The position numbers and the translations under genes were made by a program. Source: Zingiber officinale (Eukaryota; Streptophyta; Magnoliopsida; Zingiberales; Zingiberaceae). Taken from it: 64,000 nucleotides of DNA. Numbering within the stretch: position 1 is the first letter of the stretch; each line of letters opens with the position of its first letter. Shown here piece by piece: positions 24,272 to 36,300 of the stretch. Below the pieces are notes generated by a model. That model did not search any database and had not been told where the DNA came from. It saw only the letters and a list, made by a program, of their open reading frames with translations. Where the stretch lies: assembly GCF_018446385.1 (NCBI RefSeq), contig NC_056001.1:106804436-106868435 (forward strand). Direction: 5' to 3'.

Positions 24272-24762
24272 ACAACTATTAGGGATGTTAAAAATGAATC
24301 CGACTTGACGATCCAATCCGAGTCGATTCGAAAAAAATCAGGTTTGGGTTGGGTATTTTCGGGTTCGGGTTGGAGAGTAAAAAAGTTTCGGGTTGGGTCA
24401 GGTCGGGTTCGGGTTGATCCAGGTTGACTTAAATATAAGATTTTTTTGGGGGTTAAATTAAATTTTATTTTAAAAATTTAGATGTTCTTATGTATATTAA
24501 TATCATGTTTGTATGATAATGATGGAATATTAAGATAAAAGTGAAGAATTATAGAAAAAATAGCTCAAAAAAATCGTTTTGAATAAGATTTTCAGATTAT
24601 ATGGGTCGGGTTAGGGTTGATCGGGTTGGTCGGATTCGGGTTCGGACTGAGGTATTTTGGATTGAATTCGGATTCGGGTCGGGTTCGGATTGGGTTAAAA
24701 AAAAAAACTCAACCCGATCCAACTTAACTCGACCCACCCAAATTGACACTCCTAACAACTAT
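24272..24762. mobile_element. hAT-type MITE with perfect 8-bp target duplication
   Basis: The 475-base element at 24280-24754 begins TAGGGATGTTAA and ends TTGACACTCCTA, whose complement is TAGGAGTGTCAA (9 of 12 match). It is flanked on both sides by ACAACTAT (24272-24279 and 24755-24762). An 8-bp duplication with short inverted ends is the hAT superfamily signature. The interior is made of GGGTTCGGGTTGGG-like words on one side of an AT-rich core, with the complementary form at the right end (AACCCGATCC). There is no ORF of significance, so it is a non-autonomous element. Confidence 0.85.
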
Positions 24763-25650
24763 AACAACAAAAATTATTGTTTCATTTTTTTTTAATGTTT
24801 CTGTAAGAAAAAATAAATCAATTTAAACATTTTCCCCCAAAACCACCAAATTTAAGGAGAAATAAATCTCCTTAGATTTTTCCTATAAATTTATTTATTT
24901 ATTATTAATATTTTTTTTTTTATGTCTTTTAGTTCTCTCCATTTTTCTTCCACAGTACGCAGCACTGTCCAGTGCCTTGCCCTCGGGGGTAGCCGTTGGC
25001 CTCACCACAACCTTCCCACGGCTCCACCAACATGCATGCTTGCGTTTAATGGTCTCGTCTCGTGATTCTCTTCTTTTTAAGGCCCATGTCTCGTCTCCTA
25101 AGTAACATCCTACTAGTAAACATACTCTGCACCAAGTATCCAAGAATTACGTTGCAAAACAGAAGCAGTTCCAGTGCTGTATATTAAAACACCCTTTAAA
25201 GCTTGTCCGTTCTAGATTTACTTAATAACCTCTTTAAAACCAGACGGAAACATAATTAACATCCATTAATTAAAAAGAAGAAGCTTTTATCAATTTAAAT
25301 CTACTTTAACATCAGCTAATGGATTGGAATAAAAACCTGCTACCAAATAGTGGGTTCAGAGTCCTCTAATAGTAAGATGCCAGTGCTTTACAAGGAAGAA
25401 GGCATCTCCACAAACAAATTGTGGACCAAATTCAGAACTCCAGGCTCTGGCTTTTGGTGCTCTTTAGGCAAAAAAAACAATGGTGATGGGATATCCAGCG
25501 CAATGAATGCATCCAACAACTATAAGGCAATGATATTCACCGCTTTGTAGCAGTGTGCATTTATGTGAAACCTAAATCATCAAGCTTGGGGGACCATTAA
25601 CACTAGGCTTTATGCTGAGATATGTGAGGCACAAGGAAAGCCTTATGCCA
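24763..25650. other. Spacer, nothing assigned
   Basis: A T/A-rich stretch to about 24910, then a GC-richer patch (about 24950-25080) whose minus-strand ORF resembles nothing I recognise, then ordinary spacer. No gene or clear repeat supported. Confidence 0.45.
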
Positions 25651-25825
25651 TGATGATAAATAAGAACAGTCCAATGCACAAAGCAATTAGTGGGGTTTTG
25701 GGAAAAAGTTTATTACATGTAGTTTGCAAGAAATTATTTTCAAGACTTGAACTTGTGACCTCTAAATCACAGGTAACGATTTTACCGTTGCGTCAAGGCT
25801 CCCCTTCCTATGTGATGATAAATAA
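25651..25825 (-). mobile_element. Au-like SINE with 13-bp target duplication
   Basis: On the minus strand the element starts near 25812 with GGGGAGCCTTGACGCAACGG (A-box region). Within 40-70 bases it reads AGGTCACAAGTTCAAGTCTT (B-box region), the tRNA-derived head of plant Au SINEs. The body runs to 25664. Both sides carry TGATGATAAATAA (25651-25663 and 25813-25825), a perfect 13-bp duplication. The length of about 149 bases is short for Au (usually about 180), so the 3' end is probably incomplete or diverged. It is oriented like the TTL gene next to it. Confidence 0.82.
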
Positions 25826-26454
25826 AATCACAAGGCAGTACGCAGAACACATTAGTATATCATTGTATCGTAGAGCAAATTTTCAGATGAATTGTGTCTG
25901 TTAGTAAAAGGAAAAAAGAGCTTAAAAGAGCAAGTAAACTTGTAATGGACATGCATTGTGGAAGGAGAAAGAATTCATAAAGTTATTTTATTTGGTAGAA
26001 GTGGTAGCATATCAATTCCACAAGGATTAAAAAAAAAATCAATGAACATCTCTTTTTCCCTCTCCCGGTCGCTCCTATCTATCGACTAACATCTTCAGCT
26101 TCCAATAATCTGTTTGTGTGCCGTATATACATGCAGCGAACAGCCAACAACTTCACTCGATCAAACTGCTCGAAGAGCAGGTACAGGCATATATGGAAGA
26201 TAAACGGTGGACTGACAGGGAAAAGGGATGAGATTGGATATAGCAATAATGGAGCAGAAAATGGTAGGAAAGAATGAGCAAAATGGGCAATGTTGAAGCA
26301 AAGTAAAGTAACCGTGGATGAATATGAGCTCTTTTTTGGATTCAGGTTCACTCTTGGACACAAATTGAGTATCTTGTAGCTCAGTTTCTAGACTAAATGA
26401 GGAAGCTGTGAATTTTCCAGGATCTATCAAAATTGCTCAATTGCTTCTGTCACC
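25826..26454. other. Spacer and TTL 3' flank
   Basis: AT-rich sequence containing the 3' untranslated region of the minus-strand TTL gene. No canonical AATAAA on the minus strand near the stop codon was noticed. Confidence 0.5.
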
Positions 26455-29400
26455 TTAAAGACTGTAGTGGCTCACTGATGACTCCAACACTCGATGGCTG
26501 GGGCAGATCATCTCCTTGACTCTTCTTCCATTTTTGTAGATCTTAAATGTAGGGACTATCCTAACATTCTCAGCCTTTGCAATAGCAGGACTACGACTGA
26601 TATCAACCTTTTGGTACAAAACGTCAAAGCAATCAGAAACCATAATAGAAGGAAGACAACAGAAGATTGTGATGCAGAACCTAACACATCACCTTGAGAA
26701 AGTTTGTAGATGGATGTCGGTTGCACAGTGCATCAACAAAAGAGGATAATTCAGTGCATTGTGTGTTCAAAGCTGCCATGAAGTAGACAACTGAAGCTCC
26801 TGAAATAATAAAACCAACTTAACAGAGGAGCAACGTAGACAATAGAACTAGTAATCAATAGAAGTGAAAAATCAAAACTGACCAGGTAAAGATACTGCTG
26901 CATGGAATTGTTCCACGCTAGTGACTTCCTCAACATCTCCACCGAACTTCAAGTTAGAGACATCCTCACCACGAGAAGTCTTTAGTGCAACCTGGGCACG
27001 GAATAAGGCTTCAGCGACATCATTGTCCCCAGGAAGCTCTTTCCTCAACACTTCATAATCTCGTACAGCTTCAGCCCAGCGCTCAAGCTAATTATGATGT
27101 AAGACCGATGAACAAAGAAAATTCACAATCCTTCTATAGAGCATACAATGTCAAAGAAGCAAGATTATATGAGACAACCTTGGCATAAGAATCAGCTCGT
27201 CTGAGGAGAGCCTTAGTGTAGTTAGGTTGGAGTCTCAGAGCTTCATTGCAATCCTCAACAGATTTACCCCACTGCCCAAGCTTAGAACGGCATGCTGCTC
27301 TATTGCATAGCAGTACTGGGTTTGAAGAACTGGACCTTAGTCCTTCCCCATAAGCTGTACAGGCCTCAGCAAAATTTCCAGACTTAAAGAGCTCATTTCC
27401 TTGAGCCCGAGCTCTTGCTGCTGATCTTATGCTGTTCAATACTGATGTCACTTCCACGCTCCTAGCATCTATCTGCCTGGCCTTCTCAGCAGCTGTTACT
27501 GCATTCTCAAACCTACAATATTCATTTTTATCTCATGACCTAAGAAATGATTTATGGTATGATATATTACTCTGAAATAGTCACTTACCTTCCCAATGCC
27601 ATATCAACTTGCGCTTTAACAATGTAGAAATAGGAATAGGAGAGCATACCAAAGATTTTGGTAGCGGGGAGTACATGGATTGAATCTTCAACTTGAGATC
27701 TGGTAAAAGTTGAGTCAGCCTCATCAAACTTTAGGAGGTTGAGGAGAGATTCTGCTCTCATTGCAACAAACTGCAACATCAATTAAAAAGTAAATTAATG
27801 ACATTAAATTTGCCTTCAGAATGCAGAATAAATAAATAACATGCAGAATTTACCAGCATAGAAGTATCCGCTCCTGCAGCAATTGCAGCGTCAGCTTCCC
27901 TTAATGCGCCCTTCCAATCTCCTATCCTTCTTGAAACTTCACAGTTCCCCAAATGCCTCTCTACTTCTTGCAGCTTCTGCAACTCAACAGGGTCGGGTGG
28001 TTGTCCAGTCAAGAAAAGGTGTTTCCTTCCATCTTCAACAAGCCCCAACCTGTAATATGAAATGGTTTAGACTAGGAAGTATCATATCTAAAACCATTCG
28101 AAATTTGAAGATAAGAATCCGAGGCAGTCATAACAGAAAATGTGAAAGGAGAGTTTGGGGAAATGTCATGTGAAGATGGCAAAAAACAAATCTACTATAA
28201 ACCATATTCAAATCTCAATCAGTTGATCACCATGCTAACTAGGATAGATATCTAGGATTTTTTTTAATGTTCTGTTCAGAATCTGAACTAACAGTTCACA
28301 TGATGAATTGCAAAAGGTCACTCCCTAGGAAAACAGTGTATAAACTAGTAAGAGAACATTGCACATCTCGTGAAGGAACCAGAGAGAAAGAACGTGACAT
28401 GTACTATAAGAACTTCAACCAACCGTCTACTCAAATCAGTTAAATCAAGCTCTACGATGTTAAGAAAAACTATTTAAACATAACACTAATTCATCAACAC
28501 AGGAAGACAAGGAATGAAAAAAAACTTCCATTATCAGTGTCATCACTTGAAAACCAACAAAAACATAAACTACCAATGGGATCAACAGAAAACAGACACC
28601 TTTAGGATGAAAAGAACGCAAAACAGCGGAGATCTTCCAAACATATGGATCATAATTGTGTAAAAACGATCCATAGAACTTCAAAATTAACCACCAAAAG
28701 TTATATGCTAAGGAGAGAAAGGAGCATCGATTGATTACAAAGCGCATTTTGTAGTGAGGAGAGAAAGGAGCACCACCGAAACCAAGAACAAGCAAGTTAA
28801 CAACACTTGAATGGTACTTCTACTCACCGTATGTATATACATGCTAGGCGATGCTGCGCCCGCCCGTTGGTCGGATCCAATCGGATTGCCTCCTCGCATT
28901 CTCTTGCTGCTTCTCCTACCCTGCCGAGACCCACAAGAGCTGCCGCACGATTGCTACGGCATGTACTATTTTGGGGGAACATGGCAATCGCTTTATCATA
29001 GAGGGCCAAAGCATCTGCATACTGCCCTTTCATGTAGAGCTCGTTCCCGGCCCTTGTTATTTCCTCGGGATCGATTCTGCTGAAGTCTCTCCTTGCGCTC
29101 GAATCCTCCATTTTCCCTCTGCCAGCAACCCCACCCCGGATTACGCTACCATGACCATAGTTCCCGGTACCAGAACCAAGCACATCGGACCTCGGCGCCG
29201 TCCTCTGCATCAATCCGGTCTTCCCGATCTTCCCCGAGGGGAATATGTTCCCCGCAGGAAGCACATTGGCTACAGGAGAGCTGGCCGTACTGTTACCAGC
29301 GACGCCAGCGCTACTGCTACTGCCACTGCCACCGGAGTAGATCTGCGGCCCAGAACCCGATCGACGGTGGAAGGGGCTCCTCACATTCTTTATTTCCACG

Positions 29401-29738
29401 GATACCGGGCTGTTCTCACCGGACAGCTCGCCGGAATGGCTCCGCCGCGCAGCGTCGGCCACGCCCGCGCCAGGAATCCCAGCCCGAGCGACAGCGGAGG
29501 CATTCGCGACGGTCTTCGCTGAAGCGGATCCGGAGGAACTGGAGCAACTGCTGCTCTGGGATGGGTTGCGGGGCCGTAGAGGGGAGACGGGGGACCCGAG
29601 GTCAGGGTAGTCGGGCTTGTTCTCCTCCACGTCGAGCGCCGCCTTGAACCTCTCAACCACGGGCTGGATCCGGTCGGGTGACGCCGAAACCGAACCGCTT
29701 CCCTGCTCCGGCCGGCCTGTCTCGCCGGCGCGCGACAT
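26455..29738 (-). CDS. TTL1: TPR and thioredoxin-like TTL protein, 7 exons
   Basis: Plant TTL proteins are scaffolds combining tetratricopeptide repeats with a C-terminal thioredoxin-like fold; Arabidopsis members act in osmotic/ABA responses and brassinosteroid signalling. Exons on the minus strand: 29738-28828, 28049-27854, 27770-27589, 27512-27179, 27087-26883, 26799-26693, 26607-26455. Phases close to 695 residues, the usual TTL size. Residues 1-210 are Ser/Gly/Pro-rich and probably disordered. TPR helices follow from about 222-300 ([20 protein letters not shown]) and again at about 450-560 ([20 protein letters not shown]). The thioredoxin-like end, about 600-695, contains [13 protein letters not shown] and ends [14 protein letters not shown]; it lacks a CxxC pair, as is normal for this family. 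The start ATG (MSRAGETG) was preferred over an in-frame ATG 55 codons upstream. Which TTL paralogue it is cannot be settled by eye. Confidence 0.93.
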
Positions 29739-30956
29739 CTCGGCCGCCTCGTTGTCTCCGCTTCGGATATCCCGTCCGCCTCCTGCTTCCCCGCTTACCC
29801 GTAAACTCTCACAGTAGCAATGCCTACAGGGGAGGAGAAACCGCCACCAAACAGTACAAGAACCTCTCAGGGAGCAAGAAATGCGAGATCTCGAAGTGGG
29901 CAAACCAGACCGGAGAAAGCAATGGAGAACACTAAGATCTCAACGAGAGATCAAGGAATGTCAGATCAGAGAACGCAAGCAAGGAGAAGAGAGAAGAAGG
30001 AGGAAGAAGAAGAAGAAGAGGAAGAAGGGAAAGAAAAGAAGAGTGAGGGAGCAAGAAACAAATAAATAGAACCTCCATTTTCCCTGTGTCGTGACGTCTC
30101 AAAAAACAAAATTAATATTTCTGGATACGTATTTATTAATTTAATTAGTATTTTTAATCGGGGGCCACAAATTGATCTCCCACTTTCGATCCATCCCATG
30201 ACCAAACCGCCCACCAGAATCCGCCTCCTAGCAATCTATTTGTGTGAAATTTAGGGCGACCATGGGGGTGTTTAGGTAATTTAGTAGAGGAGACGGGAGG
30301 CAAAGGCAGGTGGTCATGCACCGCGTTCCAAGTGCCAGCTGGCCTGTTGAGGGGAGCCCGAATGGCTCCATTCCCTTGCCAGCTAAGCGTAAATACTTCA
30401 GAAGGTGATCCGACCGCAGCCCATGGGTCTGATGGAGTGATCCAATAATTACCATAGTGACGAAGCCAAGTCCATTTTTCTCTGCTGTATGATTTTGTTT
30501 CCAACTATATATTGCCATATTCTTCCTGAAGAGAGAGTTTCTTCAGAGTAGGTCAGTAGGACGGAATTCTGTAATGCGGCGTGTATAGTACAGAGGATAG
30601 ATATGATAGGAGAGAGGATAACACAACATATTCATGTCCCTAAAAGAAATTTTTTTTCCCACCAAATCACTTGATTATAGATTATAAATTAATCTTATAA
30701 TTTATTATCTTTTATATAGAAGGATGTTTTAGATAAATATAATCATCTTTACTACTAAAGAGGATGACACTGCATAAACCCAAAGAATGGATAAGAAAGC
30801 TAAGTTCATCAATTGGACAAGATGCACTAATACATATATCTCACAAATTTGGCAAGAAAAAACTATGACGAGCAAGGATAAGTATGTCTGCAGGATCTGA
30901 GTTAATGATGTGTGAGAGATGTCGATGAGTGAATACATAACCTTCCCTATCAGTAC
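29739..30956 (-). promoter_or_regulatory. Leader and upstream region of TTL
   Basis: The near part contains an AG-rich tract on the plus strand (29985-30050, GAAGAAGAAG words), which is CT-rich in the TTL transcript, typical of plant 5' leaders. The region 30170-30500 is moderately GC-rich and includes a GCCAGCTGGC palindrome near 30330. Beyond that it is AT-rich. A 116-codon minus-strand ORF here shows no recognisable protein family and is not called. Confidence 0.45.
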
Positions 30957-31215
30957 TAGGGATGTGAAGGAGTTACATTGCTCACGGTCTATTCGGATCT
31001 CGATTTAAAAAAAGAAGTTCAATTAAATTCATTCGATTAAGTTATTGAATTAAGTTCGAATCTAAATTCGAGCTCAAATACATTATCGAGTTGAACTTGA
31101 ACTTAACAGTATTTAGTTCGTGAGCTCACGAATATATTCATTTAGAGGCTTGCAAACGTACTTGTTAAGAGGTTTACGAACATATTCGTTAAGAGGTTCA
31201 TTTAAATATCACCTT
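30957..31215. mobile_element. Degenerate repeat, possibly a hAT-like MITE fragment
   Basis: Starts TAGGGATGTGAA, like the hAT-type MITE at 24280, and continues with words such as GAGCTCAC, TTCGTTAAGAGG and ACGAACATATTCG that recur within it and resemble the intron repeats at 7838 and 59215. No right end or target duplication found. Confidence 0.35.
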
Positions 31216-31474
31216 CCCAATTCCAAAAGAGAAGTTATAAAGACAAAATTAAAGATTGATCTACTCCTACTCTCTCAATCCAATGGCTGAGATTGTTCCA
31301 GAATCCAACCAATTAAATATGAGAAATAAAAATTGTTCTCTCTTTTGTGCACAATTTCTTATGGTCAAACCCTAGCCTACCCCATCCATCGCCTCATCAA
31401 TGTCGTCGACCCTTGGAAGATCACCAGTCTCCCGAGAAACCCTCGTCACTTTGTTGTCACCTCGTCATCTCGTC
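31216..31474. other. Left half of the locus entered by the nested elements
   Basis: Spacer ending in ATCTCGTC at 31467-31474, the left copy of an 8-base target duplication. The right half resumes at 52331. The sequence is rich in TCGTC words on both sides, and no gene is recognised. Confidence 0.5.
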
Positions 31475-32185
31475 TAGGGGAGGGAAAAATATTAAAAATT
31501 TTGGTATACCGCATATACCATACCGATATATACCGTTCATACTAAAATTTTCAATATTGGTATAAAATTTATTATTTTTCAATATTTCAGTATATATCGA
31601 AATACTGAATAAATTATTTGTAGTAGCTACTGGTTTATAGATGTTACAACAGCACAGGAAAAACTATATTGTAATAGCTACTAGGTAGTAACCACAGAGA
31701 AAATTGTGTTTTAGCTGCTACAATGTATTTGTCGAGTAAACTTTAAGAGATCATAATTATTGATTCTGGATGAACCATATAATGCGCAATATATCAAATC
31801 GAATATATTTGAACGATCTTCGATAGGATATTTGTGTGTCCTATGATTCAATCCGAAACAAAAGTTATGATATTTCAAAGTTCACTCGGCAAACACATTG
31901 TAACAACTACTAACTGGTAGCTGCCACAACACAATTTTCTCCAGTGTAGCAGCTACTAGTTTGTAGATGCTACAACAGTACAGGAAAAACTAAAATTGTG
32001 TCGTATCAACTACTGGTTAGTAGCTACTACAATGTGTTTGTCGAGTAAACTTTGCGAGATCATACTTTTGATTCTGGATGAATCATAAAATACACAATAT
32101 ATCAAATTGAAGATCAATGAACGAGCTTCGATTTGATATATTGTGTGTCTCACAATTTAATTTGAGTCAAAAGTTATAACCTCTC

Positions 32186-33387
32186 TGTTGGTGTAGTTTA
32201 CACTAACAGTCTAACTCAGGTTTTGATGAATGACAAGTGAGTTAAGTTAGATGTTGTTGTGATCTAATTGCTTAACCAAGTGTACAGGAGTTGATGAGTC
32301 TGGATGACCTGACACCTAGCTAAAATTCAGCTAGGTCCGTCGGACCAGATAATTGGTGCGAAGCCCAGATAGGTCAAAGGGTTGACCTAATATTTGGCAG
32401 GAAGTCTGCTTGGGTCCACAGGACCTGACGACCGGTAGAAGTCTAGTTGGGTCTGCAGACCTGACAACTAGCATGAAGACATGGTGGGTCAAGAGGTTAG
32501 TCAACCGACTGTAAGTTGGTAAGTAAAAGTTAGTCACTGGAGGAGAGTGACTCGGTGAGGACGCGTCCCGGTTAAGGGACTGTAGGCGTTAGTCCAGTTT
32601 AGGTCTATTTTGGATCCCTAAACTGAAACTTTGACTAGTTCCTAGTCCAGGGAGGACAGGTGCTAATTATTATTACTCATGATGATTATGCTAACACTTA
32701 TCTTGCAGGTTATTATTTTATTTATTGGACTAACACGTTTTGCTGGGTAAGAAGAGCACAAGAAGCCTCAAGTGAATAATACCTGAGGTGCCTTCAAGCA
32801 TTGGAAGACGTCTTCTGTAGGATAAAGGTTAGAACTCGTCGGCGATAAGGAGCAACAAACTTAGGATCATATTTCTCAGGTTGGAGGCGCCTTCAAGCCT
32901 ATAGAAGGTGCCCTCCACGCCCTTTATAAGGGCATCTCGACCAAGCTTCAAAACACAACTCATATATAAGTTTATACGTGTCCAATTGAGGTTCCAACTG
33001 CTCTAGCTTCCTATTGCAACTCTGCCACAATGCTACTACACCCGTCTACCACTAAGAAGCCGCTCAAACACCGAGCTCGAGTCGACCATCTCCGAAAAAG
33101 TGTTTGGTAACATTAATCTTTGTAGTTAATTATTGCAAACGGACGAGTGCAGTGTGTTGTACTCCATCCCCTCTTTCGGTGGTTTCGGGAGAGGCATTTT
33201 AGTGGATTATCCATCGATAGGTCCGCGGGACCTAAGTATTAGAATAGGAGTCGCCGAAGTCTCCGAACCAAATAAAACCGACTGAGTTTTTCTTGTGTAT
33301 TATTTTTTTTAATCTTTTCCGCTGTGTAACTCCTTTTAACTCACGATTCTCAATGAACATAATTCACTTCCCTCTCACGATCCAACA
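32186..33387 (+). repeat. 5' LTR of the first Copia element
   Basis: 1202 bases, with terminal TGTTGG and CCAACA. A TATA box (TTTATAAGG, about 32933) lies just after GGCGCC-containing inverted sequence (about 32885-32930). The primer-binding site follows two bases after the LTR. Confidence 0.9.
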
Positions 33388-36300
33388 AGTGGTATCAGAG
33401 CAGGTTTTGCTTTGAATTAGTGCAACCACTAATCAAGCCAGGGGGAGTTGTTTTATTCTTTGGATTTCAGTTTTTCGTATTCTATTTGAATTGGTAAAAG
33501 TTTACCTCTTCAAATAATTATTTTTCGTTAGATTTTTACTCGAAGTTGGTGCAACATCATTCGAATTCCTCGATATCTTTTTTATTTACTTAAACTCTAC
33601 TAATCAAGACGAAGTCTTGGTATACCTTTCTCTAGTTCTCTATTTTAGTGATAAATGACCCAAAATGAAGGATACAACATTGTTCGTCCTCCACTATTCA
33701 ACAGGGACAATTTCCCATATTGAAAGAAATAGATGAAAGTGTACCTGAAAGTCAACTTCGACCAGTGGTTCAACATCACCAAAGGATATAAGACGCCAGT
33801 CGACCACAACACCGGAATTCCAATGGACCTATAAAATTAGAATCTGGAGATGAAGAAAAATGCCCAGATCAACTTCAAGGCTCTTAACACATTCCAGTGC
33901 GGACTAACGAAGGAGGAATTAAATCGCATCGGCCCGCACGAAAATGCAAAGGAACTATGGGACAAGCTTATAGAACTACAAAATGCTGGAAGGAGAATCC
34001 GCTAGTCGGTTGCATGCAAAGATAAAAGATATCCTCAACGGGCTTCACACAATCGACCATTAGATGGAGAACCAAGATCTGATAAGTTATGCTCTAAACA
34101 CATTCCCTCGAAATGCATTGTGGGCATCCATCGTGGATGCCTACAAAATCTTGAGGAATCTATCCAAATTAAAATTAGATGAACTCTTTTATGAATTATA
34201 ACTGCACGAACAGACTAACACAAATCCGAGAAAGGTATTACTCTTATTGTAGGAACGTCAAAAGAAAAATCCAGATCTAAACCAGAACCTAAAGATGAGT
34301 CTGACCCAGACTCAAATGATGAAGAACCTGGTGAACCTGGTAAGAAAGATGTTCACTAAGAGAAAGAAGAACTTCACCAAAAAAGACCTGCAGAAGATCA
34401 ACTCCACTTCCAATTCTAGCAACAACAAGACAAACGCCACGTGCTTTGGATGCAACAAAAAGAGATATTACAAGAATGACGGCCTAAATCTCAAGAAGAA
34501 GAAATCTCTCAAGGCAACTTGGGATGAATCGTCCGCAAAGGAATCATACAGCGACGAACCAAAACACATTAATTATCTCGCGCTGATGGCATACGGACCA
34601 GAATCGGAAAGTGAATCGAAAGACGGGTCCCAACTTAAATTGAGCCACAAGTTCACATTTGTTTCTGAAGGTTTCGACGAGGTACAATCTACTTTAAGCA
34701 AAAATAAAAATTAAAATAATTGCATGTTTACATAGGAAATTAACTATATTTGAAGATCAAATAAATGAACTAAGCAAAGAAAATAAAACACCTAATGAAC
34801 AACTAAAAACAAATTCAACAACTGAGCCGATTCAAGCTAAAATCCCAACTCAACTCGCAAAACTTGAGGAAGATAATTCCAGATTGAAAAGTGAAGTACT
34901 TAAACTAAAACAACTACTAGAAAAATTTACAACTTGATCTAAGTATCTTGATGTAATACTTGGATCATAAAGAGCTATCTACAATAAGTCCGGACTTGGA
35001 TACAAGTCCAGCTCAACTAACAAAACCTTTATATTTTTAGTCAATCAACATAAAAAATAAACCAAAACTTGGGTTCCGAAAGCGTTCCTAACTACGCAAG
35101 TAGAAATCAATTAATACTACGTACCTAAACATAAAATACACTATCTAAAATCAATTAAATCAACTTTAATCTTAAAAATTAAACCCTCTAAGCTAAATTC
35201 AGTAAAATCAACCAAAGCAATAGCTAAACCTAAATTAAATAAAAATAAAATTAATTTAAACTCAAACTATAACCAAGTCTATTATAACTATAAAGAAAAT
35301 CGACACAAACCCAAAACTTAAAACCTAAGTCCAATAATTCAGGGAGAGGTTCCAAACTAGTTGACACCTCCAAAATCAACAACTTACCTAGGTGGGTAAC
35401 TAGGACTAGTCTAAAAAGGGATAAAAGTTTAACTTAATAAACGGTACTAGTGAAGTTTTAGATAATAGTATATTAGGGAAACTCTGCCTATACATGTCTA
35501 GGAAGATATGATTTCAACCTGGTGCATTTGGCCTAGTGAAACTAACTGAATCTACCCCTTACGAATCCTAACTGGTTAAATCAGAGTTTTATATTAAGTT
35601 CAGTGGATAGAACTATTTGAAAAATTTTGAAGCCGTGGTTACTCTAATAATGTCTAGGTGACTCACCACAGCTTGGAAGTTTATCCAAAGAATGTATGTT
35701 TGTTGAACCCAAAGCTAAACTTGAATCTAACACAAAGTTAAACCAAACCCTGAATTTCAATCTAACTCATCTCACAAAATCATAGGATTCCCTGATTGAA
35801 AATATAGATCGAGTGAGATGACTAAGAATCAAATTAAATTAAATTAAATCAACTCAAATAAATTAAATTAAATTAAATCAAATTCAAATTCAAATTAAAT
35901 TAGATTAACCTCCTAAATTATTTTTTAACTTAACTAACTTAAATTAATTTGGAACTTAAACTTGTATCTTAAATTAATTTCTTAAGCTAATAAATCTTTG
36001 ACTTAATTAATTTTTAACTCAAATTAATTCTTAAATAACTTAATCAATTTTTTACTTAAATCAGTCTTGTTAATAATGACTCCCACTTTGTGTAGGAAAT
36101 CTAAGTGGATATTGGACATTGGTTGTTCCAAACACATGACTGGGGATCTCACCAAGTTTACCCAACTAACATACAAAAGCCTAGGAATAGTTGTCTTTGA
36201 AAACAATGACAAATTTAAGGTAATTGGGATAGGTGATATCGAACTCAAAACTAACTTTATTGTTAAAAAATTATTACTTATTGATAATTTTAAATATAAT

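Noticed and set aside
24895-25143. Minus-strand 82-codon ORF in a GC-richer patch
   Set aside because: No recognisable family, and no supporting exon structure around it.
28851-29647. Plus-strand ORFs of 184-223 codons
   Set aside because: They are antisense to the GC-rich first exon of TTL and lack any recognised family.
30154-30504. Minus-strand 116-codon ORF
   Set aside because: No recognisable domain; lies in the TTL upstream region with no exon support.
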